From: Rugalucina vietnamica
Taxonomy: Eukaryota; Mollusca; Bivalvia; Lucinida; Lucinidae
Reading direction: 5' to 3'
NCBI GenBank assembly: GCA_964017185.1
Contig: OZ024870.1
Span: 56,546,312-56,610,311, forward strand
Length of the DNA stretch: 64,000 bases
Part shown: in pieces, positions 34,155 through 44,577 of the stretch
Layout of the letters: every line of letters begins with the position of its first letter
How positions within the stretch are numbered: the first letter of the stretch is position 1
Made by a program: the position numbers and the translations under genes
Notes under the pieces: model-generated
What the model saw: the letters and a program-made list of their open reading frames with translations, nothing else
Databases searched by the model: none
Told to the model about the DNA's origin: nothing

Positions 34155-34389
34155 TGAGCCACCGCACCAGAAAACCAACAATCTGCATATGCTAAATGTA
34201 AAACAAAGACGCAGTAATTGCACGTAACAGCTGATCAGCGTCTTTGTTTTCGCTCCATTGATACTATGATATCTCTGCTTTCCATATCTGAAATTCCAAT
34301 CTTCTAGCCTGCTTCTGCGACTGTACAGGCCCGTTTATATCGGGCCTAGTCGGAAACCCAAATTGTTGGTTGTCCCATGCGAAGGCTCA
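34155..34389. mobile_element. TGAGCC-type palindromic MITE (family B)
   Basis: It begins TGAGCCACCGCACCAGAAAA and ends CATGCGAAGGCTCA. The central hairpin is AAACAAAGACGCAG ... CTGATCAGCGTCTTTGTTT, less symmetric than in other copies. Right of it is CTGCGACTGTACAGGC, a family-wide word. Confidence 0.7.
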
Positions 34390-35051
34390 AAATTTAATAC
34401 AAGTGCATCGATACTGGAAGAATTTCCCACGGTTTTGTTTTCTTGATTTCAGTCCCCGAACGGCTTTATTGCGTCATGTCAATTTGTTGTCTTAAACCAT
34501 GTCAGCCGCCTACAATACAAGAAATAGAAAGTGTGCCCAATAGAGGGATAAACATGTCAAAGCTCTGAGCTCAGACTGGTATTTCAGAGAGTATTTTCTT
34601 AGAATAGTAAATAAAACCATGCAGTAACATAGTCATTGCCATAAATGTTAAGGAATGTCCACAGTTACATGAATGAATTGATTTGAATTGGAGTGACTTA
34701 ATGTGTTTCTAAGTACAAAAATCCGTTAAACAAACAAATGTAGAATAAAACCTCTCATTTCTACATGTAACAGTGACGTATTAAATCGATATTGTTTAGT
34801 ATCCAAATATGCTTTACGTCACTATTGAGAACTCCTTGCTGAAGTGCACCACGTTTTGCTTATGGTCACTCATTGTCAGGACTATGTGCGATGCTATTTT
34901 CCATGAAACTGTTGTTATTTTGTATGGATTAATCACGCAATGAAAGGGTTATTACTGATTTTAAAAGCAACACTCAGCAGTTCTGATAAGGCAAGCATTA
35001 TTGAGAAGTAATACAATGTAAGATATATAAACTTAAGGTTTATATATTTTG
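34390..35051. other. non-coding stretch upstream of the GPCR
   Basis: No element or exon recognised. Parts resemble 35440-35580 (CACTGTTGTTA, GGATTAATCACGCAATGA versus GGATTAATCAAGCAATAA), suggesting a local duplication of about 0.6 kb spacing ahead of the GPCR gene. Confidence 0.35.
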
Positions 35052-35147
35052 TTTGTTTGTGTTGAGGCTTAACGTCCCAGTCTACAGTTATTCAGTCATG
35101 TCGGGACGGAGCCAACGCTTCCTGGTTTTAACCAATACTGTAGGGAG
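35052..35147 (-). mobile_element. SINE-like insertion with ~16-bp target duplication
   Basis: The insertion is flanked by TTAAGGTTTATATATT and TTAAGGTTCATATATT (one mismatch). It starts with a GTTTGTTTG tract and GTTGAGGCTTAACGTCCCAG on the plus strand, so the retroposed strand is minus with a CAAA-type tail. The last 40 bp match the tiny insertion at 523-562. The body has CGGGACGGAGCCAACGCTTCC. The missing head means it cannot be classified further. Confidence 0.65.
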
Positions 35148-35614
35148 TTAAGGTTCATATATTAAGGACTTATTTTAACAGCGTTTATGTCTATATTTTG
35201 CAGGTGCGGAGACAAGGATTACATTGAAAGAAAGAACAAAACAGAGGTTGAAATATAAAAACGACAGATACTGCCACGATTGTCGCATGTAACAGCTGCC
35301 TCCATATTGTGTTACAGCAATAAGAAATAAACTCAGTGAAATAATCAGTGTTATCGTCCAAAGAACAATGATCGATTTTCAAATTACAGACTAAACGATG
35401 TCGTGTCATAAGTAAATTATATTGTCATCTACATTTCCATGGAGAGACAAATGCTTCAATCAATTTTACTTGATCAGTTACCAATGCGCTCTGTGATTGA
35501 ATAATTGTTATCTTAGAACCACTGTGCAATACGATTTTCCACGGGCACTGTTGTTAATTTACGGATTAATCAAGCAATAATTTAAACGGAGAAGTGACAG
35601 ACGTAAAAACAGTT
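35148..35614 (+). promoter_or_regulatory. probable 5' UTR / leader of the GPCR gene
   Basis: TATATTTTGCAG|GTGCGGAG near 35202 is a good splice acceptor candidate for a 5' UTR exon running into the coding exon. No TATA box or initiator can be assigned with confidence. The start codon context is AAACAGTTATGG, with G at +4. Confidence 0.3.
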
Positions 35615-36763
35615 ATGGAGAACGACACTCAGCAGTGCCGTCCCGATTTCACTAATGCTACGACGTATTTGGACGGCGACGCGGTTGAATCTCTGTGGGA
35701 GTTTCACGAGAGATATGGCCGAGTTCACGGCTATGTTAGTGTTCTTGTGTGCTTACTCGGTATATTTGCCAACATCGCCAATATTGTCGTATTAAATAAG
35801 AAGCACATGCAAACATCAACGAATATTCTTCTCATGTGGCTGGCCGTGGCAGACCTCTGCACCATGGTGGAGTATGTGCCATTCGGTCTACGATTCTACG
35901 TATTCAGGGACAAGTTTCTGTGTTTTCTGCAGTCTAGTTCGTATGGATGGATATGCTACCTCTTGTTTCACGCAAATTTCAGTATCACGATGCATTCTAT
36001 ATCAATATGGGTCACAATTATGCTGGCGTTTTTCAGATTCTTGTATATATTCTTTCCGCACAGGGGAAGCATCTACTGCAGTATTAAACATGCTAAAATT
36101 GTAATATTGACAATATACATTACTGCTGTCATTGTAAGCATACCTAACTACATCTCGAACTACTATAAATCTGATACTGTCAATATAAATGGCCAAAACA
36201 TTACCATATACGATACAAGACACAGAAAGGACGGCGGCTTTAAGGTCATATTTGACTTGAATTACTGGCTGCAAGCAATGTTGGTAAAACTCATACCTTG
36301 CCTTCTTCTAACAGTGTTAACAATTTTGCTCATATCAGCCCTCCGTAGGGCCCACAAGCGCCACATGCACCTCATGAGCCACGGCAAAAACGACGACGTC
36401 GAGAAACACTTCGAACATCTACGAACCACTGGCATGCTTCTAGCGGTCGTTATACTGTTCTTAATCACGGAGCTGCCACAAGGGGTTTTGACCTTGTTAA
36501 TGATATTCTACTACGAACTCGCCAACGAGCTTTATAATCCTCTCGGAGACATTCTTGACATCGTGGCTCTACTCAATAACGGCATCAATTTTCTCCTTTA
36601 TTGTAGTATGAGTAAACAATTCCGGGATACGTTTGTTGACACTTTCTGTCACTGCTTTACAGAGGTTAAGCCCCGATGGACAAAACTGAATCTCATTCTT
36701 GTCAGGAATGGGAAAAACGGCAAGGAGACAACGGAAAATGGAGCTGTCGGTACAGTTGTTTGA
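35615..36763 (+). CDS. rhodopsin-type GPCR, FMRFamide/myosuppressin (DMSR-like) receptor
   Basis: An uninterrupted 382-residue, seven-helix receptor encoded in one exon. ATG 35615 is the first in-frame methionine codon; the frame stays open upstream to a GTG at 35594. Predicted helices are near 37-61, 69-90 (LAVADL), 112-145, 160-180, 218-243, 272-297 (ITELPQG) and 312-331. The HSISIWVTIMLAFFRF stretch of TM3 and NNGINFLLYCSMSKQFRDTF after TM7 are the pattern of invertebrate FMRFamide/myosuppressin receptors and nematode DMSR/SRW proteins. N-glycosylation sites are NAT at 14 and NIT at 195. Likely a plasma-membrane peptide receptor signalling through G proteins. Oddities: the DRY position reads F-R-F, NPxxY reads NFLLY, and the second extracellular loop has no cysteine. 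The ligand is unknown; the subfamily call is less sure than the GPCR call. Confidence 0.85.
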   Translation: MENDTQQCRPDFTNATTYLDGDAVESLWEFHERYGRVHGYVSVLVCLLGIFANIANIVVLNKKHMQTSTNILLMWLAVADLCTMVEYVPFGLRFYVFRDKFLCFLQSSSYGWICYLLFHANFSITMHSISIWVTIMLAFFRFLYIFFPHRGSIYCSIKHAKIVILTIYITAVIVSIPNYISNYYKSDTVNINGQNITIYDTRHRKDGGFKVIFDLNYWLQAMLVKLIPCLLLTVLTILLISALRRAHKRHMHLMSHGKNDDVEKHFEHLRTTGMLLAVVILFLITELPQGVLTLLMIFYYELANELYNPLGDILDIVALLNNGINFLLYCSMSKQFRDTFVDTFCHCFTEVKPRWTKLNLILVRNGKNGKETTENGAVGTVV

Positions 36764-36768
36764 TTATC

Positions 36769-37069
36769 ATAATGACAGCATGTCCGTGCAATTTATATCC
36801 CCTCAAAACCCACTTTTATATAGAACAACTGGGGTTGGCAGGGGTATACCTAATTTTCTTATTTTTGCTCCAAAACATTGATTGTGGGTACTCGTTAGAA
36901 CCGCCTCGCTTAGAACCGCCTCAGCGAGGCGGTTCTAACGTGTACCCACAATCTATGTTTTGAGCAAAAATAAGAAAAATATATAAGAAAAATCTAATGA
37001 AATTTTCAGATTTTTTTACAACCAAAATAATTTCAGTACAGTATATTGCATGGGCAAGTTTTCGTAATG
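36769..37069. mobile_element. palindromic MITE (family A) abutting the GPCR stop
   Basis: A reverse-oriented full copy starting five bases after the GPCR stop codon (CATAATGACAGCATGTCCGTG) and ending GCATGGGCAAGTTTTCGTAATG. The centre has GTGGGTACTCGTTAGAACC and a duplicated GAACCGCCTC core, then the inverse arm GAGGCGGTTCTAACGTG. It must form the start of the GPCR 3' UTR unless the transcript ends immediately. Confidence 0.75.
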
Positions 37070-37677
37070 ATAGACTTCTGCTTCATTACTGCACTGGGAT
37101 TGTATTTACATGCAATTTGCATATGAGCCACTATGCTACAACAGCTTGTAACGATCAAGTGCATGTAAACCCTGAGTAGGCCAAAAGATAATGTGTGTTA
37201 TTTTAACCTTTCATTCTGTCTGAATAAACTCTATAAATGCTTAATAGGTAGATTTTAACAAAACGGTTATGCATTCGGGCAGACCAAAACAATGTACGTG
37301 TAAACGCTGGGCGCACATATCATTTTGTTGCAGTAGACATGCAGTGGATTGTATCGGTTGTTTGTCATTTTATAAGGAAAGCAATGATGACAAAGCTTGC
37401 ATACGAAACGATGCATATTTAAATTTGATTATGTGATAATTTGAAAGCAAATATAGAGCACACAATCCTTCTTCAATGGCTGAATAAAATTAATTGTTAA
37501 TTTATATGTATATGATAATACAATTCCTAAGTGAACATCTGAATTTTTCTGGAAAGGAAACTGTGGGTTGAAAACTTCATTATTAATTCAGTTAACATTA
37601 TCATTATTTACAAATTAAGAAAAAAAAATCAATATATTGCATGGGTGTGTTTTCGTAAAGCTAGAGATTTTACCACT
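37070..37677. other. non-coding stretch with a family A end fragment
   Basis: 37632-37665 (ATATTGCATGGGTGTGTTTTCG) is a right-end fragment of a family A MITE placed back to back with the next full copy. The rest is unassigned and could include GPCR 3' UTR; AATAAA occurs near 37484. Confidence 0.4.
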
Positions 37678-37956
37678 GCATTACGAAAACTTGCCCATGC
37701 AACATACAGAGATTTTTTACAGAAGCAAAAATTGAAAATTTCATTGGAAAAAATTTGATATGTTTAATATTTTTGCTCAAAACATACATTGTGGGTACAC
37801 GTTAGAACCGCCTCAGCGAGGCGGTTCTAACGAGTACCCACAATGTATGTATTGGATCAAAATTAAGAAAAATAGGTATACCCCTGTTACCCCAGTTTTT
37901 CTATATAAAAGTGGGGTTTAAGGGGGTATGCATTTCACGGACATGTTTTCCTGATG
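37678..37956. mobile_element. palindromic MITE (family A), full copy
   Basis: Left CATTACGAAAACTTGCCCATG and right CACGGACATGTTTTCCTGATG. The palindrome CATTGTGGGTACACGTTAG / AACCGCCTCAGCGAGGCGG is perfect at the centre. It has the same orientation as 33692-33983. Confidence 0.75.
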
Positions 37957-38507
37957 AAAATAAACCTCATCAAGTGCTAATGACGGAAAATAATATCATG
38001 GTAAATGTGGACAGAAACGCTTTAGAAAAACATTCTTTGTCTTTTGGTTGGTATATCAATGTTAAATAGCAATCATTCAGAATCTCTTTCGATATTCTAA
38101 GTCGTTAAAACGCACGTGCAATTTATGAAAAAAAACAAACACTTTTGGCCACAGTCCGCTGTATAATGTCTTAAACTTTCAACTAAAGATGATAAACATT
38201 CTTACTCCTGGAAAGTTACTTCCTGCAAAAAATTAAAAAAAAAAAATAGTTGAATGTGACGAATTTGAAAATGAAAATGTTCGATTAGCAGTTTTGACAG
38301 GTTTATATGCATGTATAGTGCGAATTCAATTAGAGAAGAGTTTGCCACGTATTTTCTTTTTCAAATCAAATTAACTGGTCAAATGTAAGTCCTTCATATT
38401 TTAACGATGGTTTATTCTAAATCCGTATGCGTATTGTTCATTCTGATTTTCCCTTGATAATATATTGACGGACTTTAGATACGCAACACTTTACATCGGT
38501 AATCATT
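37957..38507. other. unassigned non-coding stretch
   Basis: Nothing recognised beyond an A run near 38230. Confidence 0.4.
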
Positions 38508-38729
38508 TGAGCCACCACATGGCAAAACCAACATTCTGCATAGGCGAAAACAAAGGCGCAGATCAGCTTCGCAGTAACTGCGAAGCTGATCAGCGCCTTT
38601 GTTTTCGCAACTCCTCTTCTACTTAAATCCGAAAATTAATGCTTCTAGCTCTTTTCTGTGCTTGTACAGGTCGGTTTGTGTCGGACCTGTTCGGAAACCA
38701 CATTGTTGGTTTTCCCACGAGGCGGCTCA
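38508..38729. mobile_element. TGAGCC-type palindromic MITE (family B), best copy
   Basis: TGAGCCACCACATGGCAAAACC at the left is mirrored by GGTTTTCCCACGAGGCGGCTCA. The central hairpin pairs AAACAAAGGCGC, AGATCAGCTTCGCAGT with ACTGCGAAGCTGATC, AGCGCCTTTGTTT over about 29 bp per arm with one unpaired base. GTGCTTGTACAGGTCGG and TGTCGGACCTGTTCGG follow in the right half. Confidence 0.75.
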
Positions 38730-38805
38730 ATAAACAGCACATTACATTACATTGAATTGATTACTGCCTCTGCTTTCGCAAACGCCGTAGTGACGTTATT
38801 TGTTC

Positions 38806-39082
38806 CATTATGAAAACTTGCCCATGCAATAAACAGAGATTTTTTGAGCTTTAAAAATTGAAAATTTTCAGCTGAAAAATTTTGATATTTTTCTTATTTT
38901 TGCTAAAAACATAGATTGTGGGTACACGTTAGAACCGCCTCGCCGAGGCGGTTCTAACGAGTACTCACAATCTATGTTTTGGAGCAAAATAAGAAAAATA
39001 GGTAAACCCCCTCATTACCCAGTTTTGCTATATAAAAGTGGGGTTCAAAGGGGTGTACATTACACGGACATGTTTTCATGAT
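38806..39082. mobile_element. palindromic MITE (family A), full copy
   Basis: The ends are CATTATGAAAACTTGCCCATG and CACGGACATGTTTTCATGATG. The palindrome centre ACCGCCTCGCCGAGGCGGT is the simplest form of the core. Third copy within 2.4 kb of the GPCR 3' end. Confidence 0.75.
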
Positions 39083-39164
39083 GTAAAGAAAATCTAATTG
39101 CGGTGATACTTCTGTAGTGGTTCTAATTATTTTAGGTTTTGGCGTTGAATCGTTGCGCTATTTG

Positions 39165-39358
39165 CACCTTATGTATGTTTTCATATTTAAGTAAAGTTTT
39201 GCCTATTTTTAAATAGCTGCTCACCCGGCCTACGGTATGTTTTCTCAGTACAGATACCTGAATGCTAATTTAGTTTTTTCCCACCTCGGTTTTTGGGGTG
39301 GGAATTTCTTTCTAATTGCGCCATTTCCTAATCATTGCCTACATCTACCTTCAAAAGG
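39165..39358 (+). mobile_element. solo 3' tail of the RT-element family (+)
   Basis: It shares TTAAATAGCTGCTCACCCGGC, TACGGTATGTTTTCT, TTTTTCCCACCTCGGTTTT, TTCTTTCTAATTGCGCC and AATCATTGCCTACATCTACC with the other family tails. Confidence 0.7.
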
Positions 39359-40083
39359 GTTTTTAAGGCGCTAGTTTGCTTTGTTGGCGTCATCAAAGTG
39401 GTAAAACAGAAAGTAATTTTATTTGCTTACCAAACGTTTAACGCAAGTCTCACACCTGTTTACTGAGTGTGTTTCTTTCCAAACGTCATGCTGGATTTGA
39501 AGAATTTCTTTTATCCTCATTGAAGTCTTTTGATTTTTGTTGATTTCTGGGTAACGTTTGATATCATACTGCATGACGTTAATCAATGACAATGCATCGG
39601 AACTAAGCAGACTGGTTGTACCTTGTACTTTTCATCCAAAAATATTTTCCTATATTTTGAGAAAAGAAATCAATAAAGCAAGTGTTGCGTTTTTAAATGA
39701 ACTGCATTAATTCTTTGAAAGACGTTCTGTCTGCTACTTTTCACAAACCAAAAGTAAAGGGGTCAAGGTAGTAAGGTATGTGTGATACACAATGGGGGCT
39801 AATTGGCAAGATAAATAAATGGGCTACGTAAAAAAGATAAATAAGTTGGGGCTAGAAAAAGTATGATAAGTATAAATGGAGTAATTTTGTTTGTAATTGC
39901 CGACAGTTAATGGCATATTAACAATAATGAGCAATTTTCAAACCGTGAAAAATGGGTTCACAGTTTAATATCAGGACCAGGAATGATGAGGTAAATACAA
40001 CGAATAGCTGAGTCCTTTTTTCTGTACCATAACATTGCCACCACCTTAGTATATCATAGAACCAACAGACAGATACAGATGTA
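39359..40083. other. unassigned non-coding stretch
   Basis: No gene or element recognised. Confidence 0.4.
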
Positions 40084-40538
40084 ATGTTACGTCTACACTG
40101 GGTCACGTTCTCACAACGTCCTTGCCACCTCCTAAACAATTCAAGAACGTGGCGAGAATGGGGTCAAAGTGAAACAGTTTTGGTTTTCACACTTTGTCCT
40201 TACTACGTCCCCAGTGGGCCACTACGTCATTACTACGTCCGCATCACGTCTTTACTGGGTCCGCACCACGTCCTTACTGGGTCTTTCAAGTTTCCACTAG
40301 GTTCTCACTACGCGCTCATTAAGCTCAACCCGTTTTAACTGCGTCCTTACCACGTCCTCACGAAGACCAAGCAGTTCACGCCACGCGCGTACTACGCATT
40401 CAGCACGTTCTAACTGTCTATGCATTATAATAATTGTGCTCAGCTGAAGAACGAGTACTGAACTTTCATCCTCAACGCCGCTAATAATCTGTTGCAATGC
40501 CCCTAGTTAAGCCTTTTTCATCATCATCATCATCATCG

Positions 40539-40596
<58 letters not shown>

Positions 40597-41251
40597 GTCC
40601 ATTTTCATAGCTCATAGCTAATCCTCTTCTTCGAGTGCACCCAGTAAGTTTTGGTGCTGCTGAAGGAGAGCGAATTGCAAGAGTACTTCTCGGTTTATGT
40701 TTTTATTTCAAAATGATTGACGCGCAAGTTTTTGCTTGAGGGAACGTGTCAATTAAAACAAAATTAATAAAACGCGGAGGACGTGGTTAGAACCTGGCGT
40801 GAACGTGGAACGAGCCTATAGAAGACGTGTTGGGAACCGCGAGGACGTGATAGGAACGCAGTGTAGTCTTCTAGGACGTGGTATTGACGTAGGAGAAGCG
40901 TGGTCTGGTATTATTGAGAACCTGATGGACGCAGCGCGGACGAAGTGACGACGTAGTGAGGTCTTGATGGTCTACAATAGGTTCGTATACCACGTCCATG
41001 AAGACCTTGCTACGTTTGCACAGCGTTCTTACTACGTCCTACAAGTTCCTACTACGTCATTATCACGTCCTTGCTATGTCCTTACTGCGTTCTAATTCCA
41101 CCCGTCCTCGCCACGTTTCTTTTGAACATTCAAAATTTGACCAAGACCTTCACGTCCACCAAGATCTCCTTTCTACGTTCCTACCACGTCCTACAAGACC
41201 GTACCACGTCCTTGCGGCGACGGCGACCATGGCCAAGTGTAGACGTAACAT
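40084..41251. mobile_element. 1.17-kb fold-back element of ACGTCC-type repeats
   Basis: The ends are ATGTTACGTCTACACT and AGTGTAGACGTAACAT, a perfect 16-bp inverted repeat. The interior is a degenerate array of words such as CTTACTACGTCC, spaced about 10-18 bp. They run in plus orientation at 40090-40410, minus (GGACGTGG, GAACGTGG) at 40780-40970 and plus again at 40985-41230. A (TCA)n tract and a short unique section lie in the middle. Frames at 40084-40338, 40998-41297 and 40297-40497 are products of the repeat. It resembles fold-back transposons with repetitive arms; no transposase. Confidence 0.65.
40518..40596. repeat. (TCA)n microsatellite
   Basis: About 26 trinucleotide units with one CGT interruption near 40537. 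Confidence 0.95.
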
Positions 41252-41299
41252 AACTACGTATTATATACTGGCTCCTTTGTTTCGAGCAGGTCTCTAACA

Positions 41300-41435
41300 A
41301 ACATATACACCTACTCAACAAAGGAAGTTTTGGCGGTAGGTGTATAAGTTTCCCGCCGTTTATTATACACCGGTGTATAATATCCGGCGGGAAACTTATA
41401 CACCGGTCTCTAATATCAGGCGGGAAACTTATCAG
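41300..41435. repeat. palindromic cluster of TATACACC / GGCGGGAAACTTAT
   Basis: ATAAGTTTCCCGCCG, TTATACACCGGTGTATAAT and CGGCGGGAAACTTAT form a near-perfect hairpin at about 41343-41398; another GGCGGGAAACTTAT follows at 41419. It looks like the end of a small palindromic element. Confidence 0.6.
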
Positions 41436-42307
41436 TCCCCCTGTAGATATACGCTGTTATTTTTATATTAGACTCAATAAAAGGTAAGTACATTATGTAA
41501 TGGGTCAGATGCACCGCAAAAATAATGTTTTCCGCCGTGTTCAAAGACATTAAATATTTCCAAGGCTGATTGGAAGCTTTTTTAGCAAATCGTGGTTGAG
41601 AATCTTTCTGTCGTTAAATGCATTTTCTTCCTACAGAGTATTTAAAATCCTTTGCTGTGAAAGAAAAGAAAAGAAATTTCCGGTTTCATTTATTTACAAT
41701 TCCCCCAAAAGTTATATTTAACGAATCGTCGCATACATTTGTGTGAAAATAGCTCTTGCTCCCTGGTTCCATTGTTAGTAGAAGGTTAGGGTTAGTGTGA
41801 GTTGAATGAGAAACCAGGCAGTAGGAACGAACTTCACAAAGTTATTTTTGACCAGCTGTTTTCCCCCAAAACAGCCGGGCATCAAATGGTCCTCTGTCTT
41901 TCAAGCAAGGAGATTAGCCCTTGACAGATCCATATACACTAGCTCATCAATTTAAGCACATTATGTACTTATGTAAAATCATACTTGGATGGTATTGAAT
42001 TATTTGCGTTTATCATAGAAGCAATACGTTTAACGACGTTTAAAAGGGAAATTACTGTGAAGGTTCAATTTGTTCATGATTGCACGAAGAAATGTAAATA
42101 TCGTGCACAGTTAGTTACCTCGTTAAGTCCGTGGGATAGATTGGCTAATATGCCATGTCGCGAGAAAAGAAAGTTAAGCGGAATATAATTGGTCTAAATA
42201 TGCTGCGCAAGGTTTGGCCAACAGGCTTGCAGTCTTAAGATTAATAGCAGTTGTTATAACGAAACAAAGCAGCCAGTATATAAGTCAGTTAGAGTATGTC
42301 GGAATCG
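41436..42307. other. unassigned non-coding stretch
   Basis: No gene or element recognised. Confidence 0.4.
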
Positions 42308-42410
42308 GTCAATACGAAAATTATAGACCCGGCACGTGAACTTAAAGCCTCCCTCGCTGCGCTCGGTCGGCTTTAAGTTCACGTGCCGGGTCTATAATTT
42401 TCGTATTGAC
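42308..42410. repeat. perfect 42-bp inverted repeat, 19-nt loop
   Basis: The left arm 42308-42349 (GTCAATACGAAAATTATAGA then CCCGGCACGTGAAC and TTAAAGCC) is matched base for base by 42369-42410. The GC-rich loop is CCCTCGCTGCGCTCGG-like. No drift between the arms, so either it is young or kept identical by conversion. It could be a complete small fold-back element. Confidence 0.85.
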
Positions 42411-42865
42411 CTCTCCTCCATACTCTAACTATTACTTATAGCTTTGTAGGTAGCATTATCAAATACAAGGTGTGACATAAAAATGCATTAAAATGTCTCA
42501 CAATGTATGATTTTATGAGTAACAGACTGAAATCAACTTCAATGTAATATTGCTTAGTGCACTTACAACACAAATGACTAAATTTAATGTACAGTACATG
42601 CATGAGGAGTACTGAGTATCATTGTCAATGGAACGTTGTGATATTGATTTGGTAAATGTCTGTTGAAAAATATGAAACAAGCCAATGTGATTTGTGTAAA
42701 TAATTGAAATTGTACATATATATATTGAACTGTTGATATAAAAAAATAAAGCTTAAGTTAGAAAAAGAATGTTTTAGACATGTATCACTTATGTTTGTTT
42801 CTTTGAATCCCAATACTAAGGCGATATCACAAAATGTTGGACATTTATATGATCTTCAATCAGGT
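42411..42865. other. unassigned non-coding stretch
   Basis: No gene or element recognised. Confidence 0.4.
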
Positions 42866-43440
42866 AGGCAATGATCAGGAAATTGGCATAATCAGAAAAT
42901 CCCACTCCAAAAACCAAGGTGAGAAAAACTAATAGACAATTAGGCGTTGTGCCGTGTGGCGACCCTAAAAAGTCTCCCCGTACATCATCCATAGTGCAGA
43001 TTATATTATTTCTTTCGGTCCTTTGAGATCAGTAAGAATGTTCAGAGTAGCAAACTATTTACGTTTAGAGCCATCTTCTTAACATTTTTTTTTTCAATTT
43101 TAGACCCCGTTTAGGCATGTGTCTTTGATTTAGACAACACTTGTGTAAAATATTTGAAATCGCAGTATATTTGTCTGGCTATCGTCGCTAGTTTATAAAG
43201 GGTCACTGACGAGGGTTCAGTACCCGAAATTGCGCAATCTGGCCCAATTACCTCCCTTTGAACGTTTTACTGCTTCCAAAGGATCAAACTTTTATATTTT
43301 ATTATACTAAGAAAACATATCGTAAGCGGAGTGAGCAGCTAGTACCCAAACGGCGGCCACTCAGTTACCCAAACCTAGCAAAACATACATGTATATGAAA
43401 ACGCACAAAAATTCAACACCAAGACATAAAACAATAAGAA
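42866..43440 (-). mobile_element. 3' end of the RT-element family (-), interrupted
   Basis: 42866-42951 (GTAGGCAATGATCAGG, TCCCACTCCAAAAACCAAGG, GACAATTAGG) and 43300-43440 (TTATACTAAGAAAACATATC, GTAAGCGGAGTGAGCAGC, CACTCAGTTACCC) are adjacent in other copies. Here about 348 bp of repeat E separates them. Confidence 0.7.
42952..43299. repeat. dispersed repeat E, copy 2, inserted in the tail
   Basis: It starts CGTTGTGCCGTGTGGCGACC and includes TAAAAAGTCTCCCCGTACATC and GGGTCACTGACGAGG. The inverse of 18080-18400. Because it splits a known sequence, its insertion is certain even though its class is not. Confidence 0.6.
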
Positions 43441-44345
43441 CCACAACAGAAGTCCAGTGAGTACCACATTGATATGACACGGCCTATCCAACGCTACCTG
43501 GGGAAGAGGAACCCTGTACAAACATATGAGTTGCGACATAAGAAAACCTAAGATGTGGTTTCCGAGGAGGTCCGACACAAACCGGCTTTAACAGTGTCAT
43601 AAGAGGACTAGAAACTTGGAAATTCGTATTTAGAAAGTAGAGGAATGGTACTATCCATGTAGCGAAAACAAAGGCCCTGATCAGATTCGTATATGCAAAA
43701 TTTTGGTTTTCTCTTGTCCGCGGCTCATATTTGAACAATAAAGATGCGAATTAACAATATTAGAATGATCAGCCCTCTATTCATCGTTTCAACATTACAA
43801 ATCCGCAAGACATCAGGCGTGAAAAAACTGACAAGACAAAATACTATGAAAATGTAAACATCACGCATGAAAGGCAAAATGGTTAGTTTTACATCGTTGA
43901 GATAGCAATCTGGCTAGCCGCAACACAAACATAGACCACAAGCACAATAGAGATGCAGTTGACAAACCAGGAAATATAATGATAAATCGCAGCAGAACAT
44001 GGAACGGTCAGAATAGGAATCACTGGAGAGGTGAACTCGATTCATGTGGCCATTAAGCTGCTGTGATTTAAAATCATTTGTTTGGTTCTAACAGAAATTT
44101 CCTGGCTTTTAAATGGAAGCACCATAGAAAACAAAATGCAACGACTGTGATGAAGCAGAAACGAGTAGTCAACCGAGACACTGGGGCAAAAGATGACCGA
44201 TGGACAGAAACAATGATTTAGCAGGGTTGACAAGATGTGCAAAAATGTTACACATGTGTACAATGTATGCATGTCAGCATAAACAATATTTATATACATG
44301 TACTTTATCCACAAGCTAACCAAGTGTTGAAAAGTCAGTTGTCAC
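43441..44345. other. non-coding stretch with a family B fragment
   Basis: 43667-43729 (AACAAAGGCCCTGATCAG ... GGTTTTCTCTTGTCCGCGGCTCAT) is a right-end fragment of MITE family B. The rest shows no exon; minus-strand frames at 43484-43738 and 44042-44323 have no recognised family. Confidence 0.4.
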
Positions 44346-44577
44346 ATGAGCCGCATCGTGAGAAAACCGGATTTGTGCCTAGGCGAAAACAAAGGCGCAG
44401 ATCAGCTTCGCGGTAACCGCGAAGCTGATCAGCGCCTTTGTTTCCGCTACTCGGATAGTATAATTCCTCTTCTACTCATAGCCAAAATTTCAAGTATCTA
44501 GCCTGCTCCTGTGACTGTATAGACCGATTTGTGTCGCACCTGGTCGGAAACCCCGAAGACCGGTTTTCTCATGGTGG
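44346..44577. mobile_element. TGAGCC-type palindromic MITE (family B)
   Basis: Left ATGAGCCGCATCGTGAGAAAACC. The right terminal ends at GGTTTTCTCATGG, after which an RT-tail-like word follows. The core hairpin differs from 38508-38729 by an A-T to G-C change made in both arms (CGCGGTAACCGCG against CGCAGTAACTGCG). Confidence 0.7.

Noticed and set aside
35594..35614. Seven extra N-terminal codons for the GPCR
   Set aside because: They would start at GTG; the first ATG is at 35615 with an acceptable context.
40998..41297. 99-codon frame on the plus strand
   Set aside because: Lies inside the ACGTCC-type fold-back element; the protein is a translation of the repeat.
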